A stretch of DNA of 64,000 nt from Nocardia vermiculata NBRC 100427 (GTDB taxonomy: Bacteria; Actinomycetota; Actinomycetes; Mycobacteriales; Mycobacteriaceae): positions 100,754 to 164,753 of the forward strand of contig NZ_BDCA01000016.1 of the NCBI RefSeq assembly GCF_001613265.1. Direction: 5' to 3'. Position 1 is the stretch's first letter; every line of letters starts with the position of its first letter. Positions 58,148 through 64,000 of the stretch are shown piece by piece. The notes under the pieces were generated by a model. That model saw nothing but the letters and a program-made list of their open reading frames with translations. It did not search any database and was not told the DNA's origin. Made by a program: the position numbers and the translations under genes.

Positions 58148-58807
58148 ATGGCAGACACGCCCCGGCAGCGGGATCGGGTCCTCGCGCTCGTGCGCGATTC
58201 GCTGGAGCCCCTCGACGCGCCGCTCATCGCGCAGGCGCTGGGAATTCACATCACTACGGCCCGTTTCCATTTGAACGCGCTCATCGACGACGACCTGGTG
58301 GAGGGCACCTGGCTGCCCTCGGAAACGGTGGGCCGGCCGCGCAAGGGGTATGTGGCACGCGACAACGACCCCACCGCACCGGTATTGGCGGCGCTGCTCG
58401 CGCAACTGGGGGACACCGCGGCGGCACGGCAGCGTAAAGCCGTCGCCGCGGGTCGGCTGTGGGCCGACAGTCTGACCGGAATCGACACTCCCGGAACCGA
58501 ACTGCCGGATCCGGTCACGATCGTCACCACGACGCTGACCCGGCTGGGCTTTCAGGTGTCCGCGGCGGTGTCCAGCTTCGGCACCCACGAGATCCGAATG
58601 TGCAACTGTCCGCTGCGGCGGATCGCGCAGGACTCGCCGGAGATCGTGATCGGTCTGCAGCAGGGCATGATCGAGCGGATTCTGCAGCGGCACTCGCCCG
58701 CGCTGGACTCGCAGTACGACGTCGAGGTGCATCCGGACGCGGGCGGTGACTGCGGTGTGACCCTGCGCCTGACCAGCAGGGCCTCGCACCCTGCGGCCGC
58801 CGGCTGA
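58148..58807 (+). CDS. Winged-helix regulator with C-terminal Cys motif (SufR/ArsR-like)
   Basis: Transcription factor of 219 aa. The N-terminal winged helix (LIAQALGIHITTARFHLNALIDDDLVEG, wing SETVGRPRKGY) resembles SufR-type regulators. The C-terminal domain has FGTHEIRMCNCPLRRIAQDSPE, with CNC, and a third cysteine in DCGVTL, so a metal or Fe-S/redox sensor is possible. AAGGAG lies 4 nt before ATG 58148. It probably controls the divergent methyltransferase-cupin operon. Confidence 0.78.
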   Translation: MADTPRQRDRVLALVRDSLEPLDAPLIAQALGIHITTARFHLNALIDDDLVEGTWLPSETVGRPRKGYVARDNDPTAPVLAALLAQLGDTAAARQRKAVAAGRLWADSLTGIDTPGTELPDPVTIVTTTLTRLGFQVSAAVSSFGTHEIRMCNCPLRRIAQDSPEIVIGLQQGMIERILQRHSPALDSQYDVEVHPDAGGDCGVTLRLTSRASHPAAAG

Positions 58808-58900
58808 TCGCTGCCTCACCACCTGTTTCCACCCTTTCTCGCTGTTTCCGGGGTCGCTGACGCCTGGCCCGGACCGTTGTGGATGCTATTTAAATAAGTA

Positions 58901-58932
58901 TTGACGATGCAGCTTAGGCTACGCTAATTTCC
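58901..58932 (+). promoter_or_regulatory. Promoter with IdeR/DtxR-type iron box
   Basis: TTGACG (58901-58906) and TAATTT (58925-58930) are 18 nt apart. TTAGGCTACGCTAATTTCC (58914-58932) overlaps the spacer and -10 and matches the iron-box consensus TTAGGTTAGGCTAACCTAA at 13 of 19 positions, 12 of the first 14. The surrounding stretch 58885-58930 is unusually AT-rich for this genome. Confidence 0.6.
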
Positions 58933-58997
58933 TCGGGTCAACAGGATCTTCACCTGGAAGACGGGGTGTTGTCCAGCTCACTCGAAAGGGTAATTAA

Positions 58998-59456
58998 ATG
59001 ATCAAGACGAGGATGCTGTCCGGTGTCGCCGCGATGACGGCAGCGGTTCTGGTGACCGCGCCCCTGGCCGCGGCCGACTCCGGAGACTTCCGCATCACGC
59101 GTGAGGTTCCCACCCTGTCCGATCTCAACGAGCAGGTCCGCTTCCTGGTCGAGACACCGGCGTCCGACGAGGCCAAGGCTGCCAACCTGGAGGGTGGCAT
59201 GAATGCCGTGGTGGTGCCGCGCACCGTCTACAACCTCGGGCTGTTCCGTGCGCCGAAGGGCTGGAACGAGGTCACCGGGCCCGAGACCCACCACGGCGAC
59301 GAACACACCGCCGTCCTGCACAGCGGCTCCGCCGGTCGCCCCGAGATCACCATGAAGGTCACCTGGAAGCGCATCGACGGCTCGTGGAAGATGGCCAACA
59401 GTTCCCTGTGCGAGGGTGTGAAAACCGTCGGTCTGCCCATTCCCTGCACCTTCTGA
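58998..59456 (+). CDS. Secreted protein, low-molecular-weight antigen MTB12/CFP2-like
   Basis: Exported protein of 152 aa. A signal peptide (MIKTRMLSGVAAMTAAVLVTAPLAAAD) precedes a domain with PTLSDLNEQV, a LEGGMNAV motif, and a C-terminal GSWKMANSSLCEGV with two cysteines near the end. This pattern resembles the mycobacterial MTB12/CFP2 antigens (loose similarity from recall). GAAAGGG lies 8 nt before ATG 58998. An iron-box promoter suggests induction in iron limitation. The ABC exporter genes follow after 12 bp, possibly on the same transcript. Confidence 0.7.
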   Translation: MIKTRMLSGVAAMTAAVLVTAPLAAADSGDFRITREVPTLSDLNEQVRFLVETPASDEAKAANLEGGMNAVVVPRTVYNLGLFRAPKGWNEVTGPETHHGDEHTAVLHSGSAGRPEITMKVTWKRIDGSWKMANSSLCEGVKTVGLPIPCTF

Positions 59457-59468
59457 TCCGCCGGCGCG

Positions 59469-60197
59469 ATGATCGAGATTCGTGACCTCTGCCTCCGATA
59501 CCCGGGGGCGACGGTGCTCGAGGCCGCCGAACTCACCGTCCCGGACGCCGCGGTCACCTATCTGCTCGGCCTCAACGGTGCCGGGAAGTCGACGCTGCTG
59601 CGCTGCATCTGCGGCATTGTCGCCCCGGCGGCCGGCACCGTCCGGGTGGACGGTGCCCGGGTCCGGGCCCGCCGGGCCACACCGCCTTCGCTGGGGATAC
59701 ATCTGGATTACCGCGCGGTCGACCCGCGGCACACCGCCCGTCGCCATCTGCGCTGGATCGCCCGTGCCCGCGGATTGCCGCTGTCCCGAGTTCCGGAAAT
59801 GCTGGAACTGGTCGACCTGGGACCGGTCGCGGACCGGCGGCTCGGTGAGTACTCGTTGGGGATGCTGCAGCGGGTCGGCATCGCGGCGGCCCTGCTGTCC
59901 GAACCCGCCACCCTGCTGCTCGACGAACCGCTCAACGGACTCGATATCGACGGCATTCTGTGGCTGCGTGCGCTGCTGCGGCGCCTCGCCGACCAAGGCA
60001 CCTGCGTTCTGGTCACCTCACATCTGCTCGACGAGGTGGAACGCAACGCCGATCGGGTGGTGGTGCTGGGAAGCGGCCGGGTGCTCGCCGACGCTCCCGT
60101 ACCGGAACTGCTCGAATCGGTGCCCACGGCAACAACTCTCGAGGACGCTTATCTGTCGATCACCGGCCTCGGTGCCGCGACGGAGGCGGCCGCGTGA
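59469..60197 (+). CDS. ABC exporter ATPase (ABC-2 type)
   Basis: ATPase of 242 aa: Walker A GLNGAGKST, signature YSLGMLQRVGIAAAL (Met-Leu in place of the usual GQ, common in ABC-2 drug/lipid exporters), Walker B LLLDEPLNGLD and H-loop VTSHLLDEVE. It pairs with the next gene by a 4-nt overlap (GTGA). Cargo unknown. Confidence 0.87.
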   Translation: MIEIRDLCLRYPGATVLEAAELTVPDAAVTYLLGLNGAGKSTLLRCICGIVAPAAGTVRVDGARVRARRATPPSLGIHLDYRAVDPRHTARRHLRWIARARGLPLSRVPEMLELVDLGPVADRRLGEYSLGMLQRVGIAAALLSEPATLLLDEPLNGLDIDGILWLRALLRRLADQGTCVLVTSHLLDEVERNADRVVVLGSGRVLADAPVPELLESVPTATTLEDAYLSITGLGAATEAAA

Positions 60198-61015
60198 ACG
60201 CCGCACCGGCCTGGACGGAACTGCGCCGCGGATTGGCGGCGGAGTGGACCCGAACCGGCGGGCGCAGCTTCCTGTGGCTGGTGGCGATCCCACTCACCTT
60301 CGGGCTACCGCTGCTCATCACCTTCGGAATCGCCGCTGTCGCCGAACGTTTCGCGACCATTCCCGGGCAACTCGGCGTCACCGCGGTCTCCACCACCAAC
60401 TCGGTGTACTGGGTGATCACCTTCGCCGGCTCCATCATGATGGTGACTGCGGCCTTCGCCCACGCCGGTCAGTGGCGCGGAAATACCCGCGACCTCAACG
60501 CATTTCTGCTTCCGCGAGCCTGGACCGCAGCGCTGGCCCGGTGGATCTTCTACGGTGTGCTCGCCGCATTGGCCACGCTGATCCTGCTGGTGGTGGTCAT
60601 GTCCGCACTGCCGCGGCTGTATCCGGTCGTCTACGGCGAAGTGACGCTGACCGATACGGCCGGTCTGCGCTTCCTGTGGACGGTCCCGATCTACGCCTTC
60701 GCCGGCTGCGGGGTCGGCATTGCGGCCGGGTCTGCGGTGCGCAGCCCGTCCGCGGCGGTGGCCGTACTGCTGTTCTGGGTATATGTCGCCGAGAATTCGA
60801 TGAGCCTGCTCCCGCACGGCTACGAACTACAGGCCTACGCACCGTTCCTCAACGCGGTCGCGTCGACCGGCCAGGAATTGGCCTTCCTGCCCCGGTTCGG
60901 GGCCAACGGCTCACTGATCTATTTCCTGCTGGTGACGGTGGTGCTGTTCATCGCAGCGGTGACACTGCCCACCCTGGCGGGCCGGTGGTGGCCGCGGCGG
61001 GCCCGCCGGGTGTGA
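60194..61015 (+). CDS. ABC exporter permease (ABC-2 type)
   Basis: Membrane protein of 273 aa with about six helices: an N-terminal amphipathic part (AWTELRRGLAAEWTRTGGRSF), then helices near residues 28-50, 75-95, 115-140, 155-180, 190-210 and 240-262. The plan is that of ABC-2/antibiotic-resistance permeases. GTG 60194 overlaps the ATPase stop. It is convergent with phoU, 9 bp between stops. Confidence 0.82.
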   Translation: MNAAPAWTELRRGLAAEWTRTGGRSFLWLVAIPLTFGLPLLITFGIAAVAERFATIPGQLGVTAVSTTNSVYWVITFAGSIMMVTAAFAHAGQWRGNTRDLNAFLLPRAWTAALARWIFYGVLAALATLILLVVVMSALPRLYPVVYGEVTLTDTAGLRFLWTVPIYAFAGCGVGIAAGSAVRSPSAAVAVLLFWVYVAENSMSLLPHGYELQAYAPFLNAVASTGQELAFLPRFGANGSLIYFLLVTVVLFIAAVTLPTLAGRWWPRRARRV

Positions 61016-61024
61016 ACCGGCGGC

Positions 61025-61696
61025 TCAGACCTTCTCGGCCTCGGCATCGGTGTCCGGCGGCAGCACGCCGGTCACCAGGAAGACCACCCGGCGGCCGATC
61101 TCCACGGCGTGATCGGCGAAGCGCTCGTAGTAGCGGCCCAGCAGTGTCACGTCGACGGCCGCGGCCACACCGTACTTCCACTCCCGGTCCATCAACAGCG
61201 AGAACAGGTGGCGATGCAGATCGTCCATCGCCTCGTCGTCCTCGTTGAGCTGGGCGGCACGCTCCGGATCGCGGGTCTCGAGCACCTCCTTGGCTGCCGC
61301 ACCCATATTCACCGCGATGCGGCCCATCTCGGCGAAGTATCCGTTGACCGATTCGGGCAGCGCATGGTTCGGGTGCCGTCGGCGGGCGACCTTGGCCACG
61401 TGCAACGCCAGCACACCCATGCGATTGACGTCGGAGACGATCTGGATGGCGCTGATCACCTGACGCAGGTCGCCGGCCACCGGGGCCTGCAGGGCGAGCA
61501 GGGCGAACGCCTTCTCCTCGGCCTGCCCGATCATCTCGGCGATCCGGTCGTATTCGGTGATGACCTGCTCGGCCAGCGCGATATCGGCCTCCAGCAACGA
61601 CTGGGTGGCCCGGTCCATGGCTGCACCGGCCAAACCGGCCATCTCGCCCAGCATGGTGGCGAGATCAGCCATTTGTTCGTTGTAGATGACGCGCAT
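61025..61696 (-). CDS. phoU: Phosphate transport regulator PhoU
   Basis: Cytosolic protein of 223 aa with two repeats of the PhoU three-helix bundle. The metal-binding motifs are visible as DVNRMGVLALHVAKVARR and, in the second repeat, LGRYYERFADHAVEIGRRV. It links Pst activity to a two-component kinase and in mycobacteria (PhoY2, Rv0821c) restrains the phosphate response. ATG 61696 sits 8 nt behind TAGTGT, so the upstream GTG 61708, inside that box, is rejected. Three 11-nt GTTCA-like repeats lie just upstream. Confidence 0.93.
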   Translation of the reverse strand: MRVIYNEQMADLATMLGEMAGLAGAAMDRATQSLLEADIALAEQVITEYDRIAEMIGQAEEKAFALLALQAPVAGDLRQVISAIQIVSDVNRMGVLALHVAKVARRRHPNHALPESVNGYFAEMGRIAVNMGAAAKEVLETRDPERAAQLNEDDEAMDDLHRHLFSLLMDREWKYGVAAAVDVTLLGRYYERFADHAVEIGRRVVFLVTGVLPPDTDAEAEKV

Positions 61697-61704
61697 GAAA
61701 CCAA

Positions 61705-61748
61705 ACACTAGTTCCCGGCGCTGACCAAGTCACGAACGGAGGGTGAAT
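61705..61748 (-). promoter_or_regulatory. phoU promoter with three 11-nt PHO-box-like repeats
   Basis: On the minus strand, ATTCACCCTCC, GTTCGTGACTT and GGTCAGCGCCG (61748 down to 61716) are three contiguous 11-nt units of the PHO-box type. They are followed after 5 nt by the -10 box TAGTGT (61705-61710), 8 nt before ATG 61696. Confidence 0.55.
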
Positions 61749-61793
61749 CGTCGGTGCCGATATCCGCCACCGGTCGGTGCAGGTGAGCGCGGC

Positions 61794-63998
61794 TCACTTG
61801 CAGAGTTCGTCGGCGGCGTTGACATGCTCCAGGTCCGAGGGCAGGGCGACCGGCTCGGCACTCTGCGCCGACGGGTCCGGCGCGGTGACCGGCGAACCGA
61901 ATTCCGTCGGGGCGTTCACGGTGCCGGAGAAGTCCGAGCCGAGCGCCACCTCCACGATGCTGCCCAGGTCCGGTGACTCCTCCATCGTCGCGCCGGGCAG
62001 TGAGGATGCCACCGTCGCCGCCGCCGCTTCGTGCCCGGAGGAATACCGGACCGTCGTGGTGTCGACATCGCCGCCGTCGTAGTTGCCCACGCTGTAGATC
62101 TGGAAACCCTGGCCGGCGAATGCGGTCGCCGCCGTTCCCGCCATCCCGCTGACTCCGGAGGCGTTGGACACCTGGACCGATACCGTGCTCGGATCGACCG
62201 CCTGCAACTTCGGCGGCGCCGGGGGCGGCGGCGCTTCCGAGCTCGGTGCGGCGGGCGCCTTCTTCTCACCCGGGAGCGGCTGGTCGTCGATGATCGCCTG
62301 GAAAATCGCCTTGATGTCGGATTCGCGCGGGATCTCGTTGCCGTAGGACGTGGTCCCCGCGGTCGGCACGGTCAGGAAGGTGATCGCACCGGCGTCCATC
62401 TTCTGCATCGAACGGCCCAGCATCAGCAGATCCTTGGTGCTGACATGGTCCATGAACGCGTGGCTGCTGAAGGCGTTGATGAATCCGTTGAGCTTGCCCA
62501 GGTCGAACAGCACCTTCGACGACAGCGCGCCGCGCAGCAGCGACGACAGGAACAACTGTTGACGGTGAATGCGGTCGTAGTCGCTGCGTTCCTCACCCTG
62601 GACGTGGCGGGCGCGGACATAGTCCAGCGCGACCGGTCCGTTGAGCTTCTGCCGGCCGGGCTGAGCCAGGATGGTGCCGAGCTCATCGTCGATCAGCGGC
62701 CGATTGGTGCACACCTCGACACCGCCGATGGTGTCGACCATCGACTGGAAACCGCTGAAGTCGATACCGATGAAATGGCCGATCTTCAGGCCGGACATCT
62801 TCTGGATGACCTTGGTCAGGCACTTCGGCCCGCCGAGCGCGTAGGTGGCGTTGAGCTTGTCGCCCATCGCGGGTTCGAAGGTCGTATCGGTGTACTTGGC
62901 CTTCTCGTTGTCCCAGCCCTCGCATTCGGGGCGGCTCACATCGAGGTCGCGCGGATAGGACACCGCCACCACCCGGGACCGGTCGGCCGGGATATGGACC
63001 AGCATCACGGTGTCCGAGCGCGCACCCTCGGCATCTTCGGTGGTACCGGCGCCCAGCTGGGCGTCGACGCCGGCGCGGGTGTCGGTACCGACGATCAGAA
63101 AGTTCTCGTCACCCAGCTGACCACCGGGGTCGACGATATCGGCGGAATTCTCGTCCAGCGCCGCGACCTGGGTGAAGCCGTTGTCGGTGGCGCGCAGGTA
63201 GTTCCAGCCGACACCGGTCATGAGCAGCGCGAGCACCGCGCAGATCGAACCGGTGGCGCGTGCCGCGGTGCGCGTACGCCGGCGGCGGCGCAACTTACTC
63301 GCCGCGAGCCGGGACAACGGTGGTTCGTCGTCCGAATCGTCCTGAGTATCGGGTTCGTGGTGGTGCTCCGCGTCGGCGACGGAAGCAGATGTGCCGAGCT
63401 CGGATTCGTCGTCCGGCATGGGCAGCAGCTGGTCGGTGGCCGGGTCGGCGGCCGGTGCCCGGCCGCCACGAGCGCGCCGATCCACCGGGGCGTCGGGAGC
63501 GAGATGGACCGCGGTGGGCTGAGCAGCACCGGCAACCGGCGGCGCGGCCCGATTCCCCGCGGCGGCACGCTGGGCTCCGGTCGGGTCGGCGGGTGTGGCG
63601 GCCGGCGCAGGTCCGGGATCGACCGGGGGTGCGGCCGGTCCCGGCGGCACGGGCCCACCCGTGCGGGGCGCGCGTTTGGTGGGGTGCGCGGCGGATTCGG
63701 GCCTGGCGGCCGGCGGTTCCGGCCGGGCTGCGGGCGCTTCGGGCCGGGCGGCGGGAGACTGCCTGCCGGGCGCGGGAGCGTCGCCGCGAGGAGGTTGAGA
63801 CGGTGTACGCCGGCCTGGAGCAGGCCGGGCACCGGGCGGCGGATTGTCCACCGCATTGCGGCCACGGGTGGTGCGGCCGGAGTCCATCGGACCGGTAGGG
63901 GGCTTACCGCGCGTATCCGCTGTGCCGGGCGCTGGCGCGCTGCCTTCGGGCCGCCGCGCTGTCCGGCCCGTAGGCGTCGCGCCGGCGGGGTTCTCACC
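61794..63998 (-). CDS. LCP-family (LytR-CpsA-Psr) envelope ligase, 5' end beyond window
   Basis: Membrane enzyme that in mycolic-acid bacteria attaches arabinogalactan to peptidoglycan. A long Pro/Ala/Arg-rich cytoplasmic tail, with ARPE(A/P)PA-like repeats, precedes one helix (ATGSICAVLALLMTGVGWNYL). The LCP domain follows: NFLIVGTDTRAG, ARSDTVMLVHI, SYPRDLDV, and YVRARHVQGEERSDYDRIHRQQ with catalytic-site Arg/Asp residues. A C-terminal LytR_C domain begins near VSVQVSNASGVSGMA. The first ATG is at 63887, but the frame is open to the window edge with the same Pro/Ala composition, so the start probably lies outside. It corresponds to Rv0822c. Confidence 0.88.
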   Translation of the reverse strand, partial: GENPAGATPTGRTARRPEGSAPAPGTADTRGKPPTGPMDSGRTTRGRNAVDNPPPGARPAPGRRTPSQPPRGDAPAPGRQSPAARPEAPAARPEPPAARPESAAHPTKRAPRTGGPVPPGPAAPPVDPGPAPAATPADPTGAQRAAAGNRAAPPVAGAAQPTAVHLAPDAPVDRRARGGRAPAADPATDQLLPMPDDESELGTSASVADAEHHHEPDTQDDSDDEPPLSRLAASKLRRRRRTRTAARATGSICAVLALLMTGVGWNYLRATDNGFTQVAALDENSADIVDPGGQLGDENFLIVGTDTRAGVDAQLGAGTTEDAEGARSDTVMLVHIPADRSRVVAVSYPRDLDVSRPECEGWDNEKAKYTDTTFEPAMGDKLNATYALGGPKCLTKVIQKMSGLKIGHFIGIDFSGFQSMVDTIGGVEVCTNRPLIDDELGTILAQPGRQKLNGPVALDYVRARHVQGEERSDYDRIHRQQLFLSSLLRGALSSKVLFDLGKLNGFINAFSSHAFMDHVSTKDLLMLGRSMQKMDAGAITFLTVPTAGTTSYGNEIPRESDIKAIFQAIIDDQPLPGEKKAPAAPSSEAPPPPAPPKLQAVDPSTVSVQVSNASGVSGMAGTAATAFAGQGFQIYSVGNYDGGDVDTTTVRYSSGHEAAAATVASSLPGATMEESPDLGSIVEVALGSDFSGTVNAPTEFGSPVTAPDPSAQSAEPVALPSDLEHVNAADELCK

Positions 63999-64000
63999 CG

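Noticed and set aside
1..64000. Mobile elements, prophage, CRISPR, tRNA or rRNA genes
   Set aside because: I looked for transposases, integrases, evenly spaced repeats and conserved RNA gene segments and saw none; base composition is even apart from the AT-rich stretch near 58890-58930.

Overview
The window is high-GC actinobacterial DNA, most likely from a mycolic-acid-containing genus such as Nocardia. The evidence is gene content and order. From phoP-phoR at the left edge to phoU and an LCP protein at the right, the backbone follows the order of Mycobacterium tuberculosis Rv0757 to Rv0822c: phoPR, HIT, purD, TetR, purB, ptrB, MBL protein, purS-purQ, pepC, purL, CPBP protease, purF, purM, DUF3073, ygfZ-like, pabC, nitrobindin-like, sseC-cysA2, thioredoxin, lmeA, glnR, mshD, pst, phoU, LCP. 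Mycothiol synthase, LmeA, an antigen-85-like esterase and the LCP protein also point to a mycolic-acid actinomycete. I see no tRNA, rRNA, insertion sequence, prophage or CRISPR array, and the strain assignment is an inference.

Layout. 0-5.4 kb: PhoPR, a HIT hydrolase, purD and a LytM-type peptidase. 5.5-13.6 kb: aminotransferase, TetR, purB, a second HIT protein, a secreted antigen-85-like esterase, DUF397, a small Cys protein and oligopeptidase B. 13.6-25 kb: glutamate decarboxylase, M20 peptidase, MBL protein, purSQ, a divergent MarR/amide-sensor pair, M18 aminopeptidase, a GT87 mannosyltransferase and purL. 25-35 kb: membrane hydrolase, CPBP protease, a YhgE-like protein, purF, a TetR-hydrolase operon and purM. 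35-39.3 kb: DUF3073, a ygfZ-MOSC-asparaginase operon and pabC. 39.4-46 kb: cydABDC (bd oxidase and its assembly exporter), followed by a striking structured-RNA locus. 46-50.4 kb: nitrobindin-like protein with an upstream micromembrane protein, a sulfur operon preceded by a polycysteine leader peptide, thioredoxin and LmeA. 50.7-64 kb: GlnR, mycothiol synthase, pstSCAB, a cupin/methyltransferase/regulator cluster, a candidate iron-regulated secreted protein beside an ABC exporter, PhoU, and an LCP enzyme running off the right edge.

Themes. Seven de novo purine genes (purD, B, S, Q, L, F, M) are scattered singly or in pairs rather than in one operon; purC, which lies in this interval in M. tuberculosis, is absent. 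Phosphate handling ties the pst operon to phoU, since both have GTTCA-type 11-nt direct repeats in their promoters. About 17 genes have a TANNNT -10 box 6-8 nt before the start codon, the signature of leaderless mRNAs, and this decided many start codons here.

The two most interesting loci have no long ORF. One is a 28-codon leaderless ORF ending in a cysteine cluster upstream of the DUF4395-cysA2-sseC operon, matching the cysteine attenuators known in mycobacteria. The other is an independent promoter followed by a 12-codon ORF with a perfect Shine-Dalgarno, then a perfect 9-bp hairpin and a nearly gap-free three-way junction capped by a GNRA tetraloop, in the convergent gap after cydC. I do not recognise that RNA.
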